Origin: Mucilaginibacter sp. UR6-11
GTDB taxonomy: Bacteria > Bacteroidota > Bacteroidia > Sphingobacteriales > Sphingobacteriaceae
Length of the DNA: 64,000 nucleotides
NCBI RefSeq assembly: GCF_020880695.1
Contig: NZ_JAJIWO010000009.1
Location: 1 to 64,000, forward strand
Direction of reading: 5' to 3'
The notes under the pieces are model-generated. The model searched no databases and had not been told where the DNA came from. It worked only from the letters and a program-made list of their open reading frames with translations. Made by a program: the position numbers and the translations under genes. Of the stretch, positions 16,902 to 25,219 are shown one piece after another. The first letter of the stretch is position 1, and the number at the start of each line of letters is the position of its first letter.

Positions 16902-19637
16902 TTATTCCTCAAACTTAACCGAGTTAAATATTATTAACGGATCAATAGGTTTAGCTTTATCATTTTTAAACACAAAGTAAACATCATGCATGCCTGAGGT
17001 TGCCTTGATATCTGTTTTTACCCAGTTTTGCGTTTTGGGTTTTACAGGAGTTTGCTCAAATCCGGCCTGCCCCAGTAAAGCGCCTGTCGGCGCATCTAAA
17101 TGCACTTCGATGGTGCCGCCCGGGTTATTCTCCAGCGCGGTTGCATAGGCTGACAGTTCAAGTTGTTTGATGTCGGTAAGGTCCAGCTTTTTAAACACTA
17201 CATAACCGTTTTGACGGCCAATAACATTGGTTGATCCATCCAGGTTATTAACTTTAATAAACGCGTTTTTAATAACCGAAGCATTAGAGGCCAATACCAG
17301 CGGATTATGTAGGAATATGGTAGCTACAGTAGTTTGCTTAGGGATATTTTTATTGCCCTTATCGGTATAAGCCGCACGGATGATGTACGTGCCGTTACCA
17401 TTATCTTCCGCAGGTACTTTAGGTGTATAAGTGCCTTTTACCGGCATGGTGTTAATATTATTGTTGGTTACGTTCATAATGTAATTAACAATGGTGCGCG
17501 CGTCATTAAGCGTTATGCCGGGGTGGGCGGGCATAGCAATTTGCCTGTTCCAGTGGCCGCTGCCGCCGCCGCGGATAACATGTGCCAGGCGCTCAATTTC
17601 TACATCGTTGCCCTTGTATTTGTTGGCGATATCCGTAAAACTTGGCGCAACGTTTACCGCGTTTACGCTATGGCAGTTTTTACAATCGGCGTTACCTATT
17701 AATGCACGGCCCACGGCAAACTGGGTAGACGCGTCAACACTGCTTTGCTCCTGCGCAACCTGTACATAGTCAAATCCTTCGGAGGTATAATTGATGCTCA
17801 TCGACACCTGTGCCGGAGTAATGCCTCCTGATGCCAGGCTGCCATCTTCCTTATCAGTTACGCTTACCGAGTAATTAATCGGTTTATCATTAAAATAAAA
17901 AGAATGGTTACCACTTAAGTCTATTTTTACCTCGGGGGCCTCGTTACCCGCGATAATCTTTACCGACTTGCTGTTTTTTGCGCCTTTCGCGTCAGTCACT
18001 GTTAACGTAGCCATATAAACACCCGCTTTGGTTAAGGTAATGGCAGGATTAGCGGTTGGGTATAATTTGGGCTGTGCGCCTGGTGATGTTACTTTCCAGC
18101 TATATTTTAACGCGTCGCCGTCGGCATCAAATGTGCCGGCCGAGGACAGGGTTATTTTTAACGGAACGGTACCGCCTTGTTTATTGGTGGTTGCCATTAC
18201 GGTTGGTTTACGGTTGCCGGCGTTATATTCAATACGTACCAGCTTGGCGTTATCGCTTTTGCCAAACCAAACGCTGCCATATTCTAACACATACAGGTCA
18301 CCGTCAGGACCAAACTTAAGGTCAATGGGCTCAATAGGGTGATAGCTGGGTAAAAACTGCTCCATGCCTGCATAATCACCGTTTGCTTTCATGCTGATAG
18401 CCATGATCCAGCCTCGGGCCAGGTCAGTAGCCAGCCATTTGCCTTCATAATAAGCGGGCCAGGGGCGCTTAGCTTTAGGGCGGTCAGAACGATGATAAAT
18501 AGGCCCGCCAACCGAACTGCGGCTGCCGGTACCCACCAGCGGAAACTCGGCCGAAGGCCCGTAAGGATAATAAATAAATGCCGGCTGCAGCGGTGGCAAT
18601 TCTTTTAAACCGGTATTGTTAACCGATGTATTGGTAGGTTTAAGCGGGTCTTTTTTAGGAGCCGACTCGCCATCGACATAATTAAAAGGTGGTACCGGTA
18701 CATTGGGCCCGATAAAATACGGCCAGCCAAAAAATCCGGCTTTACGGGCCTGGTTCAACTCGTCATAGCCTTTAGGGCTAACCTCGGTATCTTCGGTTGC
18801 ATCCGGGCCTATATCTCCCCAATATAACCAGCCTGTTTTGCTGTCGATAGATGGGCGCCAAGGGTTACGGTGGCCCATGGTATAAATTTCGGGCAACGTT
18901 TTTGGTGTTCCCTTCGGGAACAGGTTTCCTTCCGGGATGGTATAAGTTCCGTTCGCTTCCGGATGGATACGTAATATTTTACCGATATAGCTATTGGTAT
19001 TAGCTGTTCCACGCTGGTCGTCGCGGCTCTCTTTACCGGGCGTTTCATCGGTTGACGGAGACAGCAATGATGCTGTGTTATTACCCACGGTTAAATAAAG
19101 ATCATGTTTGGTATCCCAGGTCATGCCACCGCCGGTATGGCAGCAAACTTCGCGTTGAGTGGCAAACTCCAATAATACTTTTTCTGAGCCGGCAACCAGG
19201 GCGTCATTCTCGAATTTCCAGCGCGTAAGCATCCATTTTTTCTCGGTTATGGGCGCATAAAATGTATAGATGAAATGGTTCTTGTCAAAATCCGGGTCTA
19301 CAGTCAGCCCCATCAAGCCTTCTTCGGCTTCGGTAACCTTACCGGTTTTGCTGGTGTATTTGGTATTAACGGGCAGCGTAGCAACCGTTTTGGTCATGTT
19401 GGTAACCGGATCAAATAGCTTGATAGCGCCTTTACGCTCGCTGATCAATACGCGTCCGTCGTTCAGTACCTCGAATGTATTGGGCTCGTCCAGATCGCCG
19501 GGGCGGGTTAACGCCACCGCCGTAAAGCGGCTTTCATCAGGTTTTTTGGGATCATCGCCAATAAACGAGTAACAGCATACGGCAATAAGAAGCAGTAATA
19601 TAGCGGATATTTTAAATATGGGTTTATTGCTAAACAT
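16902..19637 (-). CDS. PQQ-type sugar dehydrogenase fused to PKD and cytochrome c domains
   Basis: A 911-residue exported oxidoreductase. After a signal or anchor (about 1-25), a soluble glucose-dehydrogenase-like beta-propeller runs to about residue 470 (EEGLMGLTVDPDF, VCCHTGGGMTWD, YTMGHRNPWRPSID). PKD/Ig-like domains follow at about 475-640, then a class I cytochrome c with CKNCH (652-656) and a candidate Met ligand in AMPAHPG near 705. The last 150 residues look like a beta-sandwich carbohydrate-binding module. The layout suggests periplasmic sugar oxidation with electrons passed through the attached haem to the respiratory chain. PQQ dependence is inferred from the fold. It is transcribed towards the small protein genes. 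Confidence 0.88.
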   Translation of the reverse strand: MFSNKPIFKISAILLLLIAVCCYSFIGDDPKKPDESRFTAVALTRPGDLDEPNTFEVLNDGRVLISERKGAIKLFDPVTNMTKTVATLPVNTKYTSKTGKVTEAEEGLMGLTVDPDFDKNHFIYTFYAPITEKKWMLTRWKFENDALVAGSEKVLLEFATQREVCCHTGGGMTWDTKHDLYLTVGNNTASLLSPSTDETPGKESRDDQRGTANTNSYIGKILRIHPEANGTYTIPEGNLFPKGTPKTLPEIYTMGHRNPWRPSIDSKTGWLYWGDIGPDATEDTEVSPKGYDELNQARKAGFFGWPYFIGPNVPVPPFNYVDGESAPKKDPLKPTNTSVNNTGLKELPPLQPAFIYYPYGPSAEFPLVGTGSRSSVGGPIYHRSDRPKAKRPWPAYYEGKWLATDLARGWIMAISMKANGDYAGMEQFLPSYHPIEPIDLKFGPDGDLYVLEYGSVWFGKSDNAKLVRIEYNAGNRKPTVMATTNKQGGTVPLKITLSSAGTFDADGDALKYSWKVTSPGAQPKLYPTANPAITLTKAGVYMATLTVTDAKGAKNSKSVKIIAGNEAPEVKIDLSGNHSFYFNDKPINYSVSVTDKEDGSLASGGITPAQVSMSINYTSEGFDYVQVAQEQSSVDASTQFAVGRALIGNADCKNCHSVNAVNVAPSFTDIANKYKGNDVEIERLAHVIRGGGSGHWNRQIAMPAHPGITLNDARTIVNYIMNVTNNNINTMPVKGTYTPKVPAEDNGNGTYIIRAAYTDKGNKNIPKQTTVATIFLHNPLVLASNASVIKNAFIKVNNLDGSTNVIGRQNGYVVFKKLDLTDIKQLELSAYATALENNPGGTIEVHLDAPTGALLGQAGFEQTPVKPKTQNWVKTDIKATSGMHDVYFVFKNDKAKPIDPLIIFNSVKFEE

Positions 19638-19880
19638 AATATTACGGGGTTTATACGGGCGGTAAATATAATAAATGCGCTGTAACCCATCAACGCTTAT
19701 TTATACTGTTTATGTGTGAAAGAAGCTTTGTAAGGAAAATGTTATGAAGGAGGAAAATTGATGAACAAATAAGGCCTAATATTGATCCGACCTATAAGTT
19801 TATCATTGATTAACATGGTAAGCTGCTAGCCGCTTACATTTACCAAGGGAACATACTAGATAATTCTTATTGCTGTAAAA

Positions 19881-20273
19881 TTACACCGTCTCCATCTCTT
19901 CCAACTCAAACTTCTTCGCCAATACTTTACTATACTTAATGGCCCATTCCACCATTGCAGTCATCACCGGCATCAACGCCTCGCCGGATGAACTTAGCTT
20001 GTAGGTAACAAAAGGCGGTACAACAGGCTCAGCTTTGCGGATGAGGAGGTTATCTGCTTCCAATTGCTTCAAATGCTGGATCAGCATTTTCTCGGTAACA
20101 GTGGGGATGGCGCGTTTAATTTCGCTGTAGCGCCTCGGGCCATCTTTAAGCTGGTACATGATAATGGGTTTCCAGTGGCCGCCAATGCGGTTCATTACAT
20201 AGGTAACCGGGCAATGCATTTCGGCAATGCTCTTGTTCATGTTTTGGGTCGAGCTTTCTTTTATCGCGGTCAT
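19881..20273 (-). CDS. HxlR-family transcriptional regulator
   Basis: A 130-residue winged-helix DNA-binding protein. The family blocks are complete: CPVTYVMNRIGGHWKPIIMYQL, GPRRYSEIKRAIP, TEKMLIQHLKQLEADNL and VTYKLSSSGEAL. The single N-terminal Cys (in MHCPV) is the position used for redox or electrophile sensing in some HxlR proteins. It is divergent from an NmrA-like reductase gene with 84 bases between the starts, a common arrangement in which HxlR represses its neighbour. A dyad overlapping the neighbour's promoter (20297-20318) is the likely operator. The inducer is unknown. Confidence 0.92.
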   Translation of the reverse strand: MTAIKESSTQNMNKSIAEMHCPVTYVMNRIGGHWKPIIMYQLKDGPRRYSEIKRAIPTVTEKMLIQHLKQLEADNLLIRKAEPVVPPFVTYKLSSSGEALMPVMTAMVEWAIKYSKVLAKKFELEEMETV

Positions 20274-20296
20274 AGTTTATACATACTTTGGGGTAA

Positions 20297-20318
20297 GTAC
20301 TTGTAGAAAAGTAAGTAC
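20297..20318. promoter_or_regulatory. Candidate HxlR operator
   Basis: GTACTT (20297-20302) and AAGTAC (20313-20318) form a dyad with a 10-base spacer. The octamer GTAAGTAC also occurs as a direct repeat at 20293 and 20311, 18 bases apart. The dyad covers the -33 element and most of the promoter spacer of the reductase gene, so binding would block it. Confidence 0.5.
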
Positions 20319-20331
20319 AAATATACCTTTG
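20301..20331 (+). promoter_or_regulatory. Promoter of the NmrA-like reductase gene
   Basis: TTG (20301-20303), 20 bases, then TACCTTTG (20324-20331), a very good match to the Bacteroidota primary promoter. The start codon follows 26 bases after the -7 element. Confidence 0.65.
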
Positions 20332-20357
20332 TCCTGTCAAATAAAAAAATATAAATC

Positions 20358-21233
20358 ATGAACATAACAATCACCGGGTCATTAGGCCACATTAGCAAAC
20401 CACTGACCGAAATTTTAGTAAAAGCGGGCCACCAGGTAACCGTTATCAGCAGCAATGCAGATCGCGCCCAAGAAATAAAAGCGTTAGGCGCCATTCCTGC
20501 CATTGGCGAAATTACCGACGTGTCTTTTTTAACCAGCGCCTTTAAAGGTGCCGACGCAGTTTACACCATGGTGCCGCCAAACTTTGGCGCTGCCGAATGG
20601 AAAAACTGGATAGCGGGTATCGGCCAGAATTATGCTGACGCCATCACTGCGGCGGGTGTAACTAAGGTGGTAAACTTAAGCAGCATCGGCGCGCATTTAG
20701 AAGACGGTACCGGCCCCATCACCGGCAGCCACCGGGTTGAAAATATTTTAAACGCGTTGGACGGCGTGGCGGTGAAACACCTGCGCGCCGCTTTTTTCTA
20801 CATTAACTTTTATGCCAATGTTGATATGATCAAACATGCCGGCATCATAGGCAGTAATTTTGGTGCGGATACCAATATGGTTTTAGTACATCCTAACGAT
20901 ATTGCACAAGCAGTTGCCGAAGAACTGCAAAGCAATTTTACCGGCAAAAGCGTACGCTACGTAGCCAGCGACGAAAAAACCGCCGGCGAAGTAGCCAGAG
21001 CTTTAGGCGCCGCCATTGGCAAACCCGAACTGCCGTGGGTAGAATTTAACGACGCCGATAATACCGCCGGCGCAATTGGCGCAGGCCTGCCCGAAGAAAT
21101 AGCCACCAACTACACCGAAATGGGCGCAGCCGCACGCACCGGAATTTTGTGGGAAGATTACCTGGTGCATAAACCAGTTTTAGGTAAAATAAAGCTGGAA
21201 GATTTTGCTAAGGAATTTGCCGCAAACTTCTAA
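20358..21233 (+). CDS. NmrA-like NAD(P)-binding reductase
   Basis: A 291-residue atypical short-chain dehydrogenase. The dinucleotide loop TGSLGHIS (6-13) is at the extreme N-terminus, and the chain follows the NmrA/quinone-reductase QOR2 layout: DAVYTMVPPNF, KVVNLSSIGAHL, then HLRAAFFYINF. No SDR catalytic Tyr-x-x-x-Lys is evident, as expected for this subfamily. It could reduce quinones or act as a redox-sensing protein. It is divergent from the HxlR regulator, which probably controls it. Its stop is followed at once by an interspersed palindrome (21238-21322). Confidence 0.88.
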   Translation: MNITITGSLGHISKPLTEILVKAGHQVTVISSNADRAQEIKALGAIPAIGEITDVSFLTSAFKGADAVYTMVPPNFGAAEWKNWIAGIGQNYADAITAAGVTKVVNLSSIGAHLEDGTGPITGSHRVENILNALDGVAVKHLRAAFFYINFYANVDMIKHAGIIGSNFGADTNMVLVHPNDIAQAVAEELQSNFTGKSVRYVASDEKTAGEVARALGAAIGKPELPWVEFNDADNTAGAIGAGLPEEIATNYTEMGAAARTGILWEDYLVHKPVLGKIKLEDFAKEFAANF

Positions 21234-21237
21234 TTTG

Positions 21238-21322
21238 TCATTTCGATACGAGGTACGAGTGAGAAATCTTATACGTGCGACTAACCCTGACGTTTAAGAT
21301 TTCTCACTGCGTTTCGAAATGA
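21238..21322. repeat. Imperfect palindrome, TCATTTCGA family
   Basis: The left arm TCATTTCGATACG...GAGAAATCTTA (21238-21271) is complementary to the right arm TAAGATTTCTCACTG...TTCGAAATGA (21295-21322). It begins five bases after the NmrA-like gene and could serve as its terminator. The arms are typical of short interspersed palindromes in Sphingobacteriaceae; no gene is inside. Confidence 0.7.
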
Positions 21323-21439
21323 AATCACGATATGATTACTCGCTCCTCAAACTTTTTACCGGATTAACGCAGGGTTTAGCCACACTCAGCCCGCTCCGTC
21401 AGTTTGGCGGAAGGGCTTTATCCTTTCGCTTAAAAATCA

Positions 21440-21447
21440 TACTTTTG
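21440..21447 (+). promoter_or_regulatory. -7 promoter element of glnS
   Basis: TACTTTTG matches TAnnTTTG exactly and ends 7 bases before the ATG at 21455. A transcript from it would be nearly leaderless. No good -33 element is visible. Confidence 0.45.
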
Positions 21448-21454
21448 CCTCACT

Positions 21455-23116
21455 ATGAGCGAAGAGAGATCATTAAATTTTATTGAAGAGATAGTTGAGC
21501 AGGATATAGCCGAGGGCAAGCACGGCGGCCGGGTATTAACCCGTTTCCCGCCCGAACCCAATGGTTATTTGCACATAGGGCATGCCAAGTCTATCTGCTT
21601 AAATTTTGGGCTGGCAAAAAAATACAATGGCAAAACCAACCTGCGTTTTGACGATACCAACCCCACCAAGGAAGAAACCGAATACGTTGACAGTATAAAA
21701 GAAGATGTAAAATGGCTGGGCTTTGACTGGGCCGAGGAATTGTACGCGTCTGACTATTTTGATAAGCTCTATGAATTCGCGGTTACCCTGATCAAAAAAG
21801 GGCTGGCCTATGTTGACGATAGCAGCGCCGAGGAGATAGCCGAGCAAAAAGGCACGCCAACCGAACCGGGTACACCAAACGAATACCGCAGCCGCAGTGT
21901 TGAAGAAAACCTGCAGTTGTTTGCCGATATGAAAGCCGGCAAATACCAGGACGGCGACAAAGTACTGCGTGCCAAAATAGACCTGGCATCACCAAATATG
22001 TTGCTGCGCGATCCGTTGATCTACCGGATAAAACATGCGCATCACCACCGTACCGGCGATGCCTGGTGCATTTACCCGATGTACGATTTTGCGCACGGAC
22101 AGAGCGACGCTATCGAAGAGATAACACATTCTATCTGTACGCTGGAGTTTGTCTCGCACAGGCCATTATATGACCTGTTTATTGAAGAACTGAACCTGTT
22201 CCCATCCAAACAATACGAGTTTGCGCGCCTGAACATGACCTACACGGTAATGAGCAAACGCAAGCTGATGCAACTGGTGGCCGAAAACCACGTGGAGGGT
22301 TGGGACGATCCGCGGATGTCAACCATCAGCGGTTTGCGCCGCAGGGGTTATACCGCCGCGTCCATCCGCGAGTTTTGCGAGCGTATTGGTGTCGCCAAAC
22401 GCGAGAACATGATCGACTTTAGCCTGCTGGAGTTCTGTATCCGCGAGGACCTGAACAAAACCGCCTGGCGCCGTATGGCCGTATTGGATCCCATTAAAAT
22501 GATCATCACCAATTATCCCGAAGGTAAAACAGAAACCCTGCACGGCGAGAACAACCCCGAGGTTGAAGGCGGCGATGGTGGCCGCGATATCCCGTTCAGC
22601 AATGAGCTATGGATAGAGCGCGAAGATTTTATGGAAGAGCCGCCGAAGAAATTCTTCCGGTTAGGCGTTGGCCTGAGTGTCCGGCTAAAGAACGCTTACA
22701 TTGTTAAATGCGAGGACTTTAAAAAGGATGCCGACGGCAACGTAACAGAAATATACTGCACCTATATCCCCGAATCAAAATCGGGCCATGATACCAGCGG
22801 TATTAATGTGAAGGGTACCATCCACTGGGTGAGCGTACCGCACGCCAAAACTGCCGAGGTGCGTTTATATGATCGTTTATTTAAAGTTGAGGACCCGTCA
22901 AACGAGGAGGGCGACTTCAAAGAATACCTTAACCCGGATAGTTTAACCATCTTACCAAATGCCTATATCGAGGCCGATCTGGCCAACGCTGTTGCCGGCA
23001 AGGGCTACCAGTTTATCCGTAAAGGCTATTTTACGCTGGATAAATCATCAACCAATGAGAAGCTGGTGTTTAACCGTACGGTAACGCTGAAGGACGGCTG
23101 GGCTGTTAAGAAATAG
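21455..23116 (+). CDS. glnS: Glutamine--tRNA ligase
   Basis: Class I aminoacyl-tRNA synthetase charging tRNA-Gln with glutamine. The 553 residues include PPEPNGYLHIGH (32-43) with the HIGH motif at 40-43 and the KMSKS equivalent MSKRK (266-270). The catalytic domain is followed by the two beta-barrel anticodon-binding domains (from about residue 345). Its presence indicates that this organism charges tRNA-Gln directly and does not depend only on the GatCAB route. It is monocistronic and followed by a palindromic repeat. No unusual residues seen. Confidence 0.96.
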   Translation: MSEERSLNFIEEIVEQDIAEGKHGGRVLTRFPPEPNGYLHIGHAKSICLNFGLAKKYNGKTNLRFDDTNPTKEETEYVDSIKEDVKWLGFDWAEELYASDYFDKLYEFAVTLIKKGLAYVDDSSAEEIAEQKGTPTEPGTPNEYRSRSVEENLQLFADMKAGKYQDGDKVLRAKIDLASPNMLLRDPLIYRIKHAHHHRTGDAWCIYPMYDFAHGQSDAIEEITHSICTLEFVSHRPLYDLFIEELNLFPSKQYEFARLNMTYTVMSKRKLMQLVAENHVEGWDDPRMSTISGLRRRGYTAASIREFCERIGVAKRENMIDFSLLEFCIREDLNKTAWRRMAVLDPIKMIITNYPEGKTETLHGENNPEVEGGDGGRDIPFSNELWIEREDFMEEPPKKFFRLGVGLSVRLKNAYIVKCEDFKKDADGNVTEIYCTYIPESKSGHDTSGINVKGTIHWVSVPHAKTAEVRLYDRLFKVEDPSNEEGDFKEYLNPDSLTILPNAYIEADLANAVAGKGYQFIRKGYFTLDKSSTNEKLVFNRTVTLKDGWAVKK

Positions 23117-23190
23117 TTTTGAGTTGTGGGTGGTGGGTTATGAGTCAGAAAAAGAAACTCATAACTCAAAACCCATCACTCAAAACTCAA
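23117..23190. repeat. Imperfect palindrome, GAGTTGTGAGTGATGAG family
   Basis: The left arm TTTTGAGTTGTGGGTGGTGG plus TTATGAGT (23117-23145) is complementary to ACTCATAACTCAAAACCC and following bases (23155-23190). It belongs to the same family as 7131-7201. It fills the gap between the converging glnS and amidase genes. Confidence 0.75.
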
Positions 23191-23191
23191 T

Positions 23192-24070
23192 TCAATACTT
23201 CTGATAAACATTATAAAGAACGTTCAGATCCAGCTGGCTTAACTGCGCCGTGCTGTCATCCTGTACAAAGTGGCGTTTAAAAGCTATGATGGCTGCGTTT
23301 AGGTCTGTCGTATCATAACCAATAAGGCGCAGGGCTGTTTTATAGTCAAAATCAAGAGGGGCTATTTCAAGCGCGTCATCGCTCCAGTAACCAAATCCGT
23401 TAGCGGCTAATAACTTCCACGGAAACAACGGGCCCGGGTCGGGCTTGCGTTTTGGCGCAAAATCCTGGTGTCCTATAAAATTTGCTGTTGGTATATTATA
23501 GTTCTTTTTTAGTTGGGCCAATAAAAGCAGCAGGCTTTTGATCTGGGCATCGGTAAAGGGTTCAGATCCGTTATTATCCATCTCTATTCCTAACGATATG
23601 CTGTTCATATCGGTAACGCTGCCCCATTTACCAAATCCGGCATGGTTTGACCGCAGGTAATCATTTACCATATGGTAAACCTTGCCGTCTTTACCTACTA
23701 CATAATGCGCGCTTACTTCGGTGCTTTTTATGGTGAAAGTTTTGATGGTTTGCTGCACAGAGTCCTGTGCCGTAAAATGGATAATAACATAATTAGCCTT
23801 GCGGATACCAAAATTAACAGACCCAACCCATTCTGACGGTGTTGTTATTAAACCGGTACTATCCATCAGCACCACAGGTTGCTGCTGTTTTACCAGGTTT
23901 ATCAATGAATCTGTTTTGGCAGTATAAATGCTATCGGTAGTAAAATGCGGGCCCCTCACCACAACTGGCTTAGATGGATTAGTTTTAACGCCCGCTACTT
24001 TTGGCGAACAGGATACAACAAAAACCGCAGCGATAAATAATAAAAAGTGGAATTTCCTGTAGTTAATCAT
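23192..24070 (-). CDS. N-acetylmuramoyl-L-alanine amidase, lipoprotein (Amidase_2)
   Basis: Cleaves the bond between muramic acid and the stem peptide of peptidoglycan. The 292-residue protein has a lipoprotein signal with lipobox VVSC (Cys21), so it sits in the periplasmic face of a membrane. The AmpD-like domain spans about residues 75-240: VIIHFTAQ with the first zinc His, HYVVGKDGKVYHMV, SNHAGFG with a second His, SLGIEMDNNG with the conserved Glu, and GHQDFAPKRKPDPGP near the third zinc site. It probably acts in cell-wall recycling or remodelling. The C-terminal 50 residues have no recognised domain. Confidence 0.9.
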   Translation of the reverse strand: MINYRKFHFLLFIAAVFVVSCSPKVAGVKTNPSKPVVVRGPHFTTDSIYTAKTDSLINLVKQQQPVVLMDSTGLITTPSEWVGSVNFGIRKANYVIIHFTAQDSVQQTIKTFTIKSTEVSAHYVVGKDGKVYHMVNDYLRSNHAGFGKWGSVTDMNSISLGIEMDNNGSEPFTDAQIKSLLLLLAQLKKNYNIPTANFIGHQDFAPKRKPDPGPLFPWKLLAANGFGYWSDDALEIAPLDFDYKTALRLIGYDTTDLNAAIIAFKRHFVQDDSTAQLSQLDLNVLYNVYQKY

Positions 24071-24208
24071 GTACCTAAATTAAGTTATTGAGCCCTAGTT
24101 TAACTACAGAAAATGCATATTGTTTAGAATAGAAATGCAGACGCATTATTTTCTGTGTTTATCATAAGTTCTTTCGGCTTACAGGCTGTCGCGTGCGGCG
24201 ATTGCTTG

Positions 24209-25075
24209 TTACCTATCCAGTTCACCGGCTGCAAAGGTATCACCCTGGTTAATGTCGCCGGTATCATAGCCTTTTTTAAACCAATACATACGCTGGGCGC
24301 TGGTGCCGTGGGTAAAACTATCCGGGGATACACGCCCCTGGTATTTTTGCTGTAGCCGATCATCACCTATCTGGTGCGCGGCGGTAAGGGCCGAGTCAAT
24401 ATCCGCCCGCTCAATTACAATATTATTATGATGGTTCAGTGCTTCATAATGCGCCCATACACCGGCATAAAAGTCGGCCTGGAGTTCCAGTTTAACCGAT
24501 AGTTTGTTATAGGCGGTTTCACCCAGGTTTTGCCGTGCCGCATCCATTTTTGCCGATACGCCCAACAAGTTTTGGATATGATGCCCAACTTCATGGGCTA
24601 TAACATAGGCCCAGGCCGATTCGCCGGGGGCGCTAAAGCGATTTTCAAGTTCATTAAAAAACGAAAGATCCAGGTATACGCGCTGATCTGCCGGGCAATA
24701 AAACGGTCCGGTTGCCGATGTGGCATAACCACAGCCCTGGGCATCAACAGCATCGGTGTACAGGTGTAATATAGGGTGCTTATAAGTTTGCCCCATGCTG
24801 CGGAACAAGCTATCCCAAACAACGGTGGTGCCCTCAAAAATAACCCGCGCAAATTGTTTATCGCGGCTCTCCTGCCCGCCGCCGGGTACGGTATTTATCT
24901 GTTGTGAGCTATTATTGCCGGTACTAAGTAACTGCGAAGGATTGATGCCGGTAAAAAAATAAATAGCCGCGCCGATAAGCCCCAACAGGCCACCGCCAAA
25001 TAAAACTCCCCGGCCGCCGCCACTGCTGCTGCCTTCTTCAACATCATTACTTTCATTACCGCCAAACCATCTCAT
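24209..25075 (-). CDS. YpfJ-type neutral zinc metallopeptidase
   Basis: A 288-residue membrane-anchored putative protease. A Gly/Ser-rich start is followed by one transmembrane segment (about 22-42). The catalytic domain contains HEVGHH (161-166), with zinc ligands His161 and His165 and catalytic Glu162; a further Glu ligand is expected in LELQADFYAG. DSFTHGTSAQR and the final FKKGYDTGDINQGDTF block match the YpfJ/KPN_02809 family, whose natural substrate is not known. It is divergent from the M28 peptidase gene. Confidence 0.9.
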   Translation of the reverse strand: MRWFGGNESNDVEEGSSSGGGRGVLFGGGLLGLIGAAIYFFTGINPSQLLSTGNNSSQQINTVPGGGQESRDKQFARVIFEGTTVVWDSLFRSMGQTYKHPILHLYTDAVDAQGCGYATSATGPFYCPADQRVYLDLSFFNELENRFSAPGESAWAYVIAHEVGHHIQNLLGVSAKMDAARQNLGETAYNKLSVKLELQADFYAGVWAHYEALNHHNNIVIERADIDSALTAAHQIGDDRLQQKYQGRVSPDSFTHGTSAQRMYWFKKGYDTGDINQGDTFAAGELDR

Positions 25076-25219
25076 ATTTTATTGTTTTAATGTACTCTTT
25101 AACAGGATGGCCTTTGATATTGTTTGTACACCTATGGTTTTTATCCCTTATTGTCAACGAGGGCTTGTTTTCCCCTATAATTTCGCTAATTTAATAGCCG
25201 TTAAAACCCCTGACAGGAA

